DNA from: Mesorhizobium sp. 1M-11 | GTDB lineage: Bacteria > Pseudomonadota > Alphaproteobacteria > Rhizobiales > Rhizobiaceae | Length of the DNA: 64,000 nt | Direction: 5' to 3' | NCBI RefSeq assembly: GCF_001303895.1 | Contig: NZ_LJSD01000017.1 | Location: 123,404-187,403 of the forward strand | The notes under the pieces: model-generated | Databases searched by the model: none | Told to the model about the DNA's origin: nothing | Seen by the model: only the letters and a program-made list of their open reading frames with translations | Program-made: the position numbers and the translations under genes | Part shown: positions 18,163 to 26,570 of the stretch, one piece after another | How the letters are laid out: every line of letters begins with the position of its first letter | How positions within the stretch are numbered: position 1 is the stretch's first letter

Positions 18163-19134
18163 ATGAGCGCTCACTCGACCGGAAAGCTTGAAAGTGGCAC
18201 GGGCAAGCTCGCACTGCGCGCTCTGACCAGCGGTGCTGCGAGCCTTATCCCCGACAAGCCCACGACACTGGCCGTCATTCAGGGCTTTCACAGCGGTGCG
18301 AGCCTGGAGCTCACGAAGCCCTCCTATACGATCGGCTCAGATGGCGATTCGGACATCGTTCTCAGGGATCCGGGCATCGAATCCCTCCATGCTCGACTTC
18401 ACCGCAAAGGCAGCCAAGTCGAAATCGAAGCCGTCGGCGGCGACCTCAAACTCGCCAGCGGCGAAACAATCCGCAAAGGCCAGGGCTGCCGGCGCCGCCT
18501 GCCGCTCGGCATTTCGCTGGGCGATGCCCAGTTGCAACTCACTGGACCCGAACCGATCAAGAGCCGCTGGTCTTTGTCGCAGCGTCCGCTGCTCGCAGGC
18601 GGCGTTCTCATTGCGGCGGTTTTCGCGATTTCCGTGGCCGCCAACGGCTTGTCCGTCGCAAAGACTGACGACAAATCGGCCAAGCTCGGGCTCGCCGACG
18701 GCCAGGTGACGGGAAGCATTCCGGGCGGAGCCGACGCCGAACACCTCGCGGCAGCGCAGGCGGAACTGACAGCGCGGCTCGCGCAATCGGGCTTGGAGAC
18801 CGTTGCGGTCGGACGTTCGTCGGAACGCCTGGTTGTGTCAGGTACGATACCCAATGCGCAATCCGGCACCTGGACCGACGTCCGCTCGTGGTTCGACCAG
18901 AAGTTCGGACAGGTGCCGCTGGTGTCGAACATCGCTGTGGGTGATGCGGCCCAGCCGCCGCGCCTCACCTTGCAGGCAATCTGGTACGGAGAGAGGCCCT
19001 ATGTGATTGCGGGCGATGGAGCGCGTTATCACGAAGGCGCTTTCACGAACGATGGCTGGACGATCAAGGAGATTGGCCAGACCGCGCTCGTGCTGACAAA
19101 GGGCGGCGCCACTGTCGCGCTGAAGTACCAGTGA
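18163..19134 (+). CDS. sctD: T3SS inner-ring protein SctD (Y4yQ-like)
   Basis: About 323 aa. The N-terminal cytoplasmic domain has an FHA fold pattern (IGSDGDSDIVLRDPGIESLHARLHRKG), then a single membrane helix near residues 147-166 (LLAGGVLIAAVFAISVAA), then a periplasmic region with BON-like modules (AELTARLAQSGLETVAVGRSSERLVVSGTI). This is the YscD/SctD layout; SctD forms the outer concentric ring of the inner membrane with SctJ. The ATG at 18163 has GGGAGG 8 bases upstream; an upstream TTG at 18154 is less likely. Confidence 0.88.
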   Translation: MSAHSTGKLESGTGKLALRALTSGAASLIPDKPTTLAVIQGFHSGASLELTKPSYTIGSDGDSDIVLRDPGIESLHARLHRKGSQVEIEAVGGDLKLASGETIRKGQGCRRRLPLGISLGDAQLQLTGPEPIKSRWSLSQRPLLAGGVLIAAVFAISVAANGLSVAKTDDKSAKLGLADGQVTGSIPGGADAEHLAAAQAELTARLAQSGLETVAVGRSSERLVVSGTIPNAQSGTWTDVRSWFDQKFGQVPLVSNIAVGDAAQPPRLTLQAIWYGERPYVIAGDGARYHEGAFTNDGWTIKEIGQTALVLTKGGATVALKYQ

Positions 19135-19562
19135 GCCGCCGCGTCGACGGGCCACGTTTCGACGCACGACCGGACTCGATCGGCAGAGATGGGCATGCGA
19201 ATGCTTCGCACACCCAACCGATCGAACGACGGCGCTTAAACGGCATCAAACGGGCCAGCGCCAGGGGCACGAATTCTGCCTCGGGGACGGAGGTGCTGGA
19301 AGCCGAGACCTTCGCCAGGCCATCGGCGGGTACGACCGGCAAGTCGCTCGATGAGATCCTCGCCGAATTCGTCATGCCGGAAATCCCCGAGCCGGCGATC
19401 CTGCGGCGTTCGGTGCCCATCCTGCATCATTTCATCAGGGAGGTTGTGCCGGATCTCGATGGCGGAGAGCCGCTGAGAGCGCTTGCCAGGACGTTGATGG
19501 AAGACGAGATCGAGCGCCATCGCGAACTGCTCGGGCGTTTGCAGGGAGGGACTGGAATCTGA
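19131..19562 (+). CDS. Unrecognised T3SS operon protein, 143 aa
   Basis: Starts at a GTG overlapping the sctD stop (GTGA). The N-terminal 60 residues are basic and look disordered; the C-terminal 70 (SLDEILAEFVMPEIPEPAILRRSVPILHHFIREVVP and on) look helical. No membrane segment or signal. Not recognised. Lying between sctD and a TPR gene just before sctV, it may be a small chaperone or sorting-platform partner such as an SctE-type co-chaperone; this is inference only. Confidence 0.7.
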   Translation: MSRRVDGPRFDARPDSIGRDGHANASHTQPIERRRLNGIKRASARGTNSASGTEVLEAETFARPSAGTTGKSLDEILAEFVMPEIPEPAILRRSVPILHHFIREVVPDLDGGEPLRALARTLMEDEIERHRELLGRLQGGTGI

Positions 19563-19891
19563 CCGGGCCACGCGAGGCTGCGCATCTGCTGCATGTCCTT
19601 GGCCATCTCTACGGATGTCACGGTCAGGCCAGACGGGGCGCGGTCTACCTGTTGATTGCGGCACAGCTTTCGCCGGAGGACGCCGGCATACTGAGGACAT
19701 TGGCACACCTGCTCATCCTGGACGGAGAAGCCGACAAGGCGCTCGCCACGATCGCCAGGCTGGAGACACTGGAAGGAATGCAACACCCCACCCTTCATCT
19801 TTTGAAGAGCCGTGCCTTGCTCGTGGCCGGGCGTAAGACCGAAGCGCGCGAGTCCTTCCGGCGTTTTCTGGCAAAGAGGCAGGCGCAATGA
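19559..19891 (+). CDS. TPR-fold T3SS chaperone, SctG-like, probable CTG start
   Basis: About 110 aa. The reading frame is open from a CTG at 19559 that overlaps the previous stop as CTGA and has GGGAGGG 8 bases upstream; no ATG or GTG lies nearby, and the next candidate is a TTG at 19652 which would cut the first helix pair. The protein shows TPR-like helix pairs (AVYLLIAAQLSPEDAGILRTLAHLLILDGEADKAL, then LLKSRALLVAGRKTEARESFRRFL). It resembles YscG/SctG chaperones that hold the needle subunit. It overlaps sctV by 4 bases. Confidence 0.75.
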   Translation: MTGPREAAHLLHVLGHLYGCHGQARRGAVYLLIAAQLSPEDAGILRTLAHLLILDGEADKALATIARLETLEGMQHPTLHLLKSRALLVAGRKTEARESFRRFLAKRQAQ

Positions 19892-22041
19892 CCATTTCGC
19901 AAAGGCTTCTGCAACTGCTCGGAAAGGCCTCGCAGCGCGGCGACCTGGTCATTGCCGTGCTGATGCTGGTGGCGGTGGTGATGATGCTGATCCCGCTGCC
20001 GACCTTCCTGGTCGACGCACTGATCACCGCGAACATCGCGCTCAGCGTCCTCATCCTGCTGGTTGCTTTTTATGTCTCGCATCCGCTCGAGTTTTCCTCG
20101 ATGCCGTCCGTCATCCTGCTCGCCACGCTGTTCCGGTTGGCGATCACCATCACGACCACCCGCCTGATCCTGCTACAAGCCGACGCCGGCGAGATCATCA
20201 CCGCCTTCGGCAACTTCGTCGTCGGCGGCAGTATCGCGGTGGGCCTGGTGGTCTTCCTGATCATCACCGTGGCGCAGTTCATCGTCATCGCACGCGGAGC
20301 CGAACGTGTCGCCGAGGTGGCAGCCCGCTTCACCTTGGACGCGCTGCCCGGCAAACAGATGAGCATCGATGCGGAGCTCAGGAACGGCGATATCGACCAG
20401 GCCGAAGCAAGACATCTGCGCAGGCAGCTCGAACGCGAAAGCCAGCTCTTCGGCGCGATGGACGGCGCCATGAAGTTTGTCAAAGGTGATGTGATCGCCG
20501 GCATCGTCATCATCCTCGTGAACCTCATAGGGGGCTTCACAGTCGGCACCCTGCAGCATGGCATGTCGATCAGTCAGGCCGCTTCGACCTATTCGCTACT
20601 CACGGTCGGCGACGGTCTCGTGGCGCAGATCCCCGCTCTGCTCGTCGCGATCGCCGCCGGCACGATGGTAACGCGCGTCGGCGGTGCGGACGGCACCGAT
20701 GATCTCGGCAAACAAATCAGCTTCCAGTTGCTGCGCGACCCACGCGCCCTCGGCCTTGCCGCTGTGATCATGATGGGACTGGCACTCGTGCCAGGATTTC
20801 CCAGCCTTGTCTTCGTTGCCCTGGGCATCGCCTTCGGTGCCAGCGCCTTCATGATCCATCGGCGATCCCGGCGTGATGACGAACCGGCGGAAACTCTACC
20901 CACGACGACACGGCAGGCGCCTGAGGGCGCGGCTGCGCTCGAAGGCAACGCCACGCCGTTGCTCGGGTCCAGCCGCATCGTGGTCAGGCTCGGAACGGAA
21001 TTGGCGGCCGAAGTGACCCAGTCGCAACTTAGCCAACGCACCGATGTGATGCGCCGGAGCATATTCGACGACCTTGGCGTCGAGATTCCTGCCATCGGCG
21101 TCGACATCAATGAAACGATCGCGCCGCGCAACATCCGCATCGATCTCGAAGGCGTGCCGATTCTGGAGGCCGAGATTCCGGCAGACCGGGTGCTTGTCGA
21201 AACCGAGGTGAGTCATCTTGAACTGCTAAGCCTCACCTATGAGGAAGGTGCCGCCCTCGTGGGCCAGCGCAGATTCTCATGGGTCGACCGCGACGGCATT
21301 TCTGCGCTCGAAGAGGCGCAACTACCCTATTCCGAGCCGATCGAGATCGCTTCCAAATGGACCGCGCACGCACTTCAGCTCTATTGCGGCCACTTCGTCG
21401 GCATCCAGGAGACACGCAAGCTGCTCTCCGAAATGGAAACCGATTATGCCGATCTGGTCCGGCAGACCGCCGAGATCGTCCCCTTGCAGAAGATCGCCGA
21501 AGTGCTCAGGCGGCTGGTTGCCGAAAACGTGCCGATCCGCAATCTGCGTCTTGTTCTGGAAGCGTTGGTCGAGGCCGGGCAGCGTGAGCAGGATGTCGTT
21601 CCGCTCACCGAACATGTGAGGACGGCGCTAAGGCGTCAGATCAGCTTCCGCGTCGCCGACCGCAACAACATCATCTCCGCCTATGTGCTGCAGCGCTCCG
21701 CAGAAGATATCCTGCGCGAAGCCGTGCAGACGACACCGACCGGAGATTTCCTCAACACGGCGGATTCGCGCGTGCAGGTCCTGGCCGCCGAGATCGAGCG
21801 TAATTTTTCGCGCGCCGCTGCCAGCGTTTCACCGGTCGTTGTGACGGCGGCCGACGTGCGCCGCCATATGCGCGCGCTGTTGGTGCAGAACGGCATCGAA
21901 ATGCCGGTTCTTTCATTCCAGGAGCTTGCGCCCGAATTCAATGTCCAGCCGCTGGCGACGATTTCGGGAAACTCCGGGAGATCCAGGCCCCCATCGCTGC
22001 CTTCCGCCGGCGCGCTGGGTGGGCAAAACACTGCCGGGTGA
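19888..22041 (+). CDS. sctV: T3SS export-gate protein SctV (RhcV)
   Basis: 717 aa of the FHIPEP/YscV/FlhA family. The first 320 residues carry about eight membrane helices and the cytoplasmic FHIPEP-loop region (ERVAEVAARFTLDALPGKQMSIDAELRNGDID), the most conserved block of the family. The C-terminal half is the cytoplasmic nonameric ring domain, including the DVRRHMRALL stretch. It receives substrate-chaperone complexes at the export gate. The ATG overlaps the TPR gene stop. Full length and intact. Confidence 0.97.
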   Translation: MTISQRLLQLLGKASQRGDLVIAVLMLVAVVMMLIPLPTFLVDALITANIALSVLILLVAFYVSHPLEFSSMPSVILLATLFRLAITITTTRLILLQADAGEIITAFGNFVVGGSIAVGLVVFLIITVAQFIVIARGAERVAEVAARFTLDALPGKQMSIDAELRNGDIDQAEARHLRRQLERESQLFGAMDGAMKFVKGDVIAGIVIILVNLIGGFTVGTLQHGMSISQAASTYSLLTVGDGLVAQIPALLVAIAAGTMVTRVGGADGTDDLGKQISFQLLRDPRALGLAAVIMMGLALVPGFPSLVFVALGIAFGASAFMIHRRSRRDDEPAETLPTTTRQAPEGAAALEGNATPLLGSSRIVVRLGTELAAEVTQSQLSQRTDVMRRSIFDDLGVEIPAIGVDINETIAPRNIRIDLEGVPILEAEIPADRVLVETEVSHLELLSLTYEEGAALVGQRRFSWVDRDGISALEEAQLPYSEPIEIASKWTAHALQLYCGHFVGIQETRKLLSEMETDYADLVRQTAEIVPLQKIAEVLRRLVAENVPIRNLRLVLEALVEAGQREQDVVPLTEHVRTALRRQISFRVADRNNIISAYVLQRSAEDILREAVQTTPTGDFLNTADSRVQVLAAEIERNFSRAAASVSPVVVTAADVRRHMRALLVQNGIEMPVLSFQELAPEFNVQPLATISGNSGRSRPPSLPSAGALGGQNTAG

Positions 22042-22121
22042 ACTGGGCCGGATGAACTGGGGACGAATAGCAACGGCATCGGGGACCAACGAATGCCGGG
22101 AATGCGTGAGAGAGGGACTGC

Positions 22122-23477
22122 ATGCCTAGCTGCCACTACGCGAGAGCCGAACGATGGCATGACTGTTCGGCCCGGATGAAGGCACCGTGGCTGGTGCTCG
22201 CACTTGCCGTTTTCCTGCTGAGCCTTGTTTCGTCACTGACCGGCCTCAGGGCGCAAGAGATTTCAGACCTGTCAGCGCAACCGATGGTGGATCTGCCTGT
22301 CGGTCAGGGACGCCTGCTGCGTTTCAACGAACCAGTCGAATCCGTGCTGATCGCCGATACGACGATCGCTGACCTGCAGGTCGTCTCGCCGGGTGTGGTC
22401 TATGTCTTCGGCCTGAAGCCCGGCCTGACCAACCTGATCGCAATCACTTCCGACGAACGCATCAAGGCGACTGCCCAGTTTCGCGTGACCGCCGACATCT
22501 CTTCGGCCAATCAGGCCAAAAAGGCCATGCGACCGAATTCGGCGACCAATCTCGCCATTTTCGGCAATCGCATCGTGACGACGGGAGAAGCCCGTGGCGT
22601 CGACGAAGCCACGGACATGGACAACATCGCGCGCACCTTCTCTCCGCCCGAACAGCCGCCGATCAACAACATGACGGTGAGCGGCTCGCAGCAGGTCAAC
22701 ATCCGCGTGCGCTTCGCTGAAGTTTCGCGCACGGAACTGCAATCCTACGGCGTGGATTGGAACGTCGGCTACAAGAGCGCCGGCTTCGAATTCAACATGT
22801 TCCAGAACAACGGTGTGCCAAGCGGCAACAGTGGAAACTTCGGCCTCAACCTGGGTCAGGAACACGGCATAAACTTCGATATCCTCATCGAAGCGCTCCA
22901 GCGTAACGGCATCGTCAAGATCCTGGCTGAGCCGAACCTGACGGCCGTAACCGGCCAGACGGCGAAATTCCTGGCCGGCGGCGAAATCCCCATTCCCATT
23001 CCGCAGGGCAACGATGTCGTCACAGTCCAATACAAGCAGTTCGGCGTGTCACTGGGGTTCACGCCGACGCTGATCGGCCGCAATCGGATCGCTCTCAACG
23101 TACAGCCGGAGGTCAGCTCGCTGTCCGACAGCGGCGCCACGATTGGTGCCAACGGTTTCTCGCTGCCGAGCTTCGTGGTGCGCCGCGCCGACACCACCGT
23201 TGAAGTGGCAAGCGGGCAGACTTTCGCTATCGCCGGGCTGTTCCAGCAACGCACCTCACGCAATGTCGAGAAGTTCCCGGTGCTGGGCGACGTGCCGGTG
23301 CTCGGACCGCTTTTTCAGTCGCAGCGTTTCCAGCGGGAGGAAACCGAACTGGTTATCCTGATCACGCCCTATCTCGTCGAGCCGGTGCGCGACAGCCTTG
23401 CCACTCCGCAGGACAGGCCAGCGAAACGCGCCAAGCGCAAAAAAGGCGGTTCGTCCGTCGGCTTGATCGTCAAGTAG
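22122..23477 (+). CDS. rhcC2: RhcC2: outer-membrane secretin of CpaC type
   Basis: 451 aa with signal peptide ending near LRAQ, an N-terminal pilus-secretin domain (LPVGQGRLLRFNEPVESVLIADTTIADLQVVSPGVVYVFGLKPGLTNLIA), and a secretin barrel domain from about residue 200, including VRFAEVSRTE, ILAEPNLTAVTGQTAKFLAGGEIPIP and LGDVPVLGPLF, the secretin signature. The arrangement matches CpaC of Tad pili. With NolW (4157-4861) it makes the split rhizobial T3SS outer-membrane channel. The ATG at 22122 has GAGAGAGGGA upstream; an ATG at 22176 would start right at the signal peptide. Confidence 0.93.
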   Translation: MPSCHYARAERWHDCSARMKAPWLVLALAVFLLSLVSSLTGLRAQEISDLSAQPMVDLPVGQGRLLRFNEPVESVLIADTTIADLQVVSPGVVYVFGLKPGLTNLIAITSDERIKATAQFRVTADISSANQAKKAMRPNSATNLAIFGNRIVTTGEARGVDEATDMDNIARTFSPPEQPPINNMTVSGSQQVNIRVRFAEVSRTELQSYGVDWNVGYKSAGFEFNMFQNNGVPSGNSGNFGLNLGQEHGINFDILIEALQRNGIVKILAEPNLTAVTGQTAKFLAGGEIPIPIPQGNDVVTVQYKQFGVSLGFTPTLIGRNRIALNVQPEVSSLSDSGATIGANGFSLPSFVVRRADTTVEVASGQTFAIAGLFQQRTSRNVEKFPVLGDVPVLGPLFQSQRFQREETELVILITPYLVEPVRDSLATPQDRPAKRAKRKKGGSSVGLIVK

Positions 23478-23487
23478 GAGAACCGCG

Positions 23488-23922
23488 ATGAGACTGTCGA
23501 GCGCCTTATTCGCTATCGTCCCGGCCATCCTGTTGTGCGGCTGTGTCGGCAACACCAAGCCGGAGCAGGACTATTCGCCGGGCTACAGCTATGTGGCCAC
23601 AGGCCCCGGCGGCTCGGACAAGAGCGCGTCCGGCTCGGTGCTTGCACCGAATGCGTGTCTGAATGATCCGGTCGACGACGATAACCCTCCGTCGGCCTCA
23701 TCGGCCAGCCTGACACAGATTTCCGGCGTCGGCTCGCACCTGCCGCCGGGCTGTGCCAACGCGTACAATCTGCAGCGCATGGTCGAGAGCCAGCGCGACC
23801 TGGTCGAAGGTCGCCGCATGGGACCAGCCGCGGCTGGCCCGACGGCACGTGCAGCACGGCGTTATCTCGATGGCGAGCAGCCGGAACCGGCTGCCGAGAC
23901 ACCTAATCTGACGACGAACTAG
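23488..23922 (+). CDS. CpaD-like outer-membrane lipoprotein
   Basis: 144 aa with lipobox LCGC (Cys 19). The C-terminal part has GCANAYNLQRMVESQRDLVEGRRMGPAAAGPTARAARRYL, which follows the CpaD pattern of the Tad pilus (Gly-Cys..Asn-Leu..Met-Val...Arg-Asp-Leu...Arg..Gly-Pro-Ala). It follows rhcC2 by 10 bases. It probably acts as pilotin or partner of the secretin. Confidence 0.8.
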   Translation: MRLSSALFAIVPAILLCGCVGNTKPEQDYSPGYSYVATGPGGSDKSASGSVLAPNACLNDPVDDDNPPSASSASLTQISGVGSHLPPGCANAYNLQRMVESQRDLVEGRRMGPAAAGPTARAARRYLDGEQPEPAAETPNLTTN

Positions 23923-23999
23923 TCGACGATGCGGGTTCCGGACGAACGGTCGGGGCGAATTCGCAACCGACGATAGAGGGTAAATGGGGAGAGATGGAT

Positions 24000-24797
24000 A
24001 TGCGTGTCGTTTTCCTGCCGGCTTTGGCAATCCTGACACTGGCGGGTTGCCAGACCGGAACCCACAGCGCCGTCAACCCGAAGGCAACGGCCCCGGCCTC
24101 ACCGTCCGAACGCCTCATCAAGCTCGCCGACGACATTGCGAAGCGCGGCGACAGCGATACAGCGATCGCGCTCTACCAGAAGGCGGCGGCCCTGCCCGAC
24201 GCGCGCCCAAGCGCCTATGTCAAAACCGGCGACGCCTATATGCGCGCCGGCGATCCGGACCAGGCAGCCAAGGCCTATGAAGCGGCGCTCGCCAAGTCGC
24301 CGAACAACGGCGAAGCCATGCTTGGCCTGGGCTCGGCGATGATGGATGCCGGCGACTACAACGCCGGAATGCGGGCGCTGGCCCAGGCGGCACCGCTGGT
24401 CAACACCAGCAGTTCCTACAATCGCCTCGGTGTGGCACAGACGCTTTCCGGCCACACGCAGGAAGCGCAGGTCACCTTCGGCCAGGCGCTCAAGATGGCG
24501 CCGGGCGACCTCGACATCGAAACCAACATGGCTCTCGCAGCCGGACTCGAAGGCAATGCCGGCGTGGCATTGCCATTGGCGCAAAAGCTTGTGAGCGCAT
24601 CCAACGCTCAGCTGCATCACAAACGCAATGCCGTCATCGTCTACGGCCTGCTGGGTCAGGGCGATCAGGTCAGGGCTGCGCCTCCGGTCGGCCTGCCGAC
24701 GCAGGAAATCAACAAGCTGCTGGCGCAGGCTCAATCCATTCGCGCCAAGGGCAGCACACAAGCCAGGGCCCAGGCCCTGGGTTCCGTCCTCGGTTAG
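24000..24797 (+). CDS. TadD-like TPR lipoprotein of the T3SS
   Basis: About 265 aa with lipobox LAGC (Cys 17) and at least four TPR units from residue 35 (AIALYQKAAALPDARPSAYVKTGDAYMRAGDPDQAAKAYEAALAKSPNN and on). TPR lipoproteins of this type (TadD, PilF) are pilotins that help secretin assembly. GGGGAGAG lies 6 bases before the ATG at 24000; the ATG at 23994 is too close to it. The gene sits between the CpaD-like gene and sctU. Confidence 0.82.
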   Translation: MRVVFLPALAILTLAGCQTGTHSAVNPKATAPASPSERLIKLADDIAKRGDSDTAIALYQKAAALPDARPSAYVKTGDAYMRAGDPDQAAKAYEAALAKSPNNGEAMLGLGSAMMDAGDYNAGMRALAQAAPLVNTSSSYNRLGVAQTLSGHTQEAQVTFGQALKMAPGDLDIETNMALAAGLEGNAGVALPLAQKLVSASNAQLHHKRNAVIVYGLLGQGDQVRAAPPVGLPTQEINKLLAQAQSIRAKGSTQARAQALGSVLG

Positions 24798-24824
24798 CGA
24801 AGGCGGGCCCGAGAGGCTGGCGGC

Positions 24825-25865
24825 ATGGCCGAAGAAGCTGAGGAAAAAAGGCTACCGGCATCCGACAAGAAGCTGCGCGATGCCAAACGCAAAGGCCAGG
24901 CTTCGCAAAGCCGCGATTTCGTTTCGGGTTTCGGCCTGTGCGCGGTTCTGGCCTATATCTATCTCGTCTGGCCGGCCGCCTTGGCGCATTTTTCAGGGCT
25001 GATCGACACGATAACCGACTACAACGTTCCGTTCAGCGAGATTTTGCTGCGCAGCGGCCGTCACGCATTTTTCCTGCTGATGTACATCACCGTACCGATG
25101 GTCGCGATCGTCGTCGCGGTCACCCTCGTCTTCGGCATGCTGGCGACGCTAGGCCCGGTCTTTTCCTTCGAGACCATCAAACCGCAATTCGATCATATCA
25201 ACCCGGCCAAAGGCCTGCAGAAGATCATGTCTCTGCGCAATGTCGTGGAGTTCGTGAAGGGCCTGATCAAGCTGGTGTTCCTGTCCGCTCTCTTCGTCGT
25301 GATCCTGGTGCAGTGGCTGCAACCGCTTTTCGATGCACCTGCATGCGGCATGTCCTGCATGACGCCGATGCTGTGGGGCGTGCTGGTTCCAGTCGGCGTC
25401 TCGGCCGCCCTCGCCTTCCTCGCCATCGGCATTCTGGATATGCCGCTGCAGCGCTGGCTGTTCCTGCGCGACATGCGCATGACCACGACCGAGTACAAGC
25501 GCGAGCAGAAGGACATGGAGGGCGATCCGCTCATCCGCCAGGAGCAGCGACGCCAGCGACGCGAGGCCGTGCAACAGCCGGCGCGGCTGGGTGTGCAAAA
25601 CGCTGTCATCGTTTTTGCCGGAGACGAGCTCGCGGTAGGGTTGCGCTACGTCAAGGACGAAACGCCGGTGCCGACCGTCGTGGCCAAGGGTCAGGGCCGC
25701 GCCGCCGTGGACATGATCGCGCAATCGCAGGCAGCTGGCATTCCCATCGTGCGCGACACCGTCCTGGCTCGGGATCTGTTCGAAAAGACCAATACCGGAA
25801 ACTACATCGGCCAGAACATGTTCTCGCCGGTCGTGCGTCATCTCGTCCGGCATGGGCTGACTTAG
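24825..25865 (+). CDS. sctU: T3SS export switch protein SctU (RhcU) without NPTH motif
   Basis: 346 aa of the FlhB/YscU family. It has the N-terminal basic motif (KKLRDAKRKGQASQSRDF), four membrane helices, the MTTTEYKREQKDMEGDP linker typical of the family and the C-terminal cytoplasmic domain (GLRYVKDETPVPTVVAKG, then ARDLFEKTNTGNYI). The position of the autocleavage tetrapeptide NPTH is occupied by AGDE (residues 265-268, bases 25617-25628), so self-cleavage by Asn cyclisation is not expected. Last T3SS gene of the operon. Confidence 0.93.
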   Translation: MAEEAEEKRLPASDKKLRDAKRKGQASQSRDFVSGFGLCAVLAYIYLVWPAALAHFSGLIDTITDYNVPFSEILLRSGRHAFFLLMYITVPMVAIVVAVTLVFGMLATLGPVFSFETIKPQFDHINPAKGLQKIMSLRNVVEFVKGLIKLVFLSALFVVILVQWLQPLFDAPACGMSCMTPMLWGVLVPVGVSAALAFLAIGILDMPLQRWLFLRDMRMTTTEYKREQKDMEGDPLIRQEQRRQRREAVQQPARLGVQNAVIVFAGDELAVGLRYVKDETPVPTVVAKGQGRAAVDMIAQSQAAGIPIVRDTVLARDLFEKTNTGNYIGQNMFSPVVRHLVRHGLT

Positions 25866-25951
25866 TCCCGGCCACCCTCAAGTTTTTCGGAACGATCCCA
25901 TCAGCGTGCCGTTGGGTCTCTGTGCATCCCCTGCAGCAAAGGAGATCAGCC

Positions 25952-26515
25952 ATGATGATGAAAACGGCACTTTTGGGCGCGACATGCGCGCTGCTGATCA
26001 GCGGCTCGGCGCTCGCGCAAACCGCAACACCGGGGGCCGGCGGTTCGGCTGAAACCGAAATGTCGGTGTCGACGAAGGACGTCTTTGCAGCGCCTCCTGC
26101 TGGTACGGACGCCAATACCGTCGGCTCCATCCAGCCGAAGGACGGACAAGTGCTGGTGACCAATTTCATCGGCCAGAGCGTCTATGAAAGCGACAAGGCT
26201 GATGCTGCTACCGTCGGCAAGGTCAACGACCTGATCCTGACGCCTGACGGCAAGATCGAGGCCGCGGTCGTTGGCGTCGGCGGGTTCCTTGGCGTCGGCG
26301 AAAAGGACGTCGCCGTCAGCCCTGACCAGTTGCAGATGGCCACGCGCAGCGATGGCAAGACTTGGCTGGTGATGAAGGCCACCAAGGATCAGCTCAACAG
26401 CGCGCCTGCCTTTGACCGGAACAAACTGGCCGAAGGCGTGGCAAGTCCGGGCGCATCCGATAGCGGTACAACGGCTCCGGCAGGAGGCGGTACGGCGTCA
26501 CCACCGGCGCAGTAA
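25952..26515 (+). CDS. Secreted PRC-barrel domain protein
   Basis: 187 aa starting MMMKTALLGATCALLISGSALAQ, a clean signal peptide. The PRC-barrel-like domain covers about residues 65-140 (IGQSVYESDKADAATVGKVNDLILTPDGKIEAAVVGVGGFLGVGEKDVAV), followed by a Gly/Pro/Ala-rich tail. AAGGAGA lies upstream. Such periplasmic PRC-barrel proteins are common in Rhizobiales; the role is unknown. It follows sctU by 86 bases with its own ribosome site and ends at a strong terminator, so it may belong to the T3SS transcript. Confidence 0.85.
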   Translation: MMMKTALLGATCALLISGSALAQTATPGAGGSAETEMSVSTKDVFAAPPAGTDANTVGSIQPKDGQVLVTNFIGQSVYESDKADAATVGKVNDLILTPDGKIEAAVVGVGGFLGVGEKDVAVSPDQLQMATRSDGKTWLVMKATKDQLNSAPAFDRNKLAEGVASPGASDSGTTAPAGGGTASPPAQ

Positions 26516-26531
26516 GAGCGTGACCCATTCG

Positions 26532-26561
26532 CCCGGCCCGGTTCTCCGGGCCGGGTTTCTT
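26532..26561 (+). terminator. Rho-independent terminator of the T3SS/PRC-barrel transcript
   Basis: A perfect 10-base GC stem (CCCGGCCCGG / CCGGGCCGGG) with TTCT loop followed by TTTCTT, 16 bases after the PRC-barrel stop. On the opposite strand it lies just beyond the end of livF, so it may serve both convergent units. Confidence 0.88.
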
Positions 26562-26570
26562 GCGGGTGCC

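Noticed and set aside
24938..25951. Extension of the PRC-barrel frame upstream through sctU
   Set aside because: The extended frame is an out-of-frame reading of sctU; the signal peptide and Shine-Dalgarno place the start at 25952.
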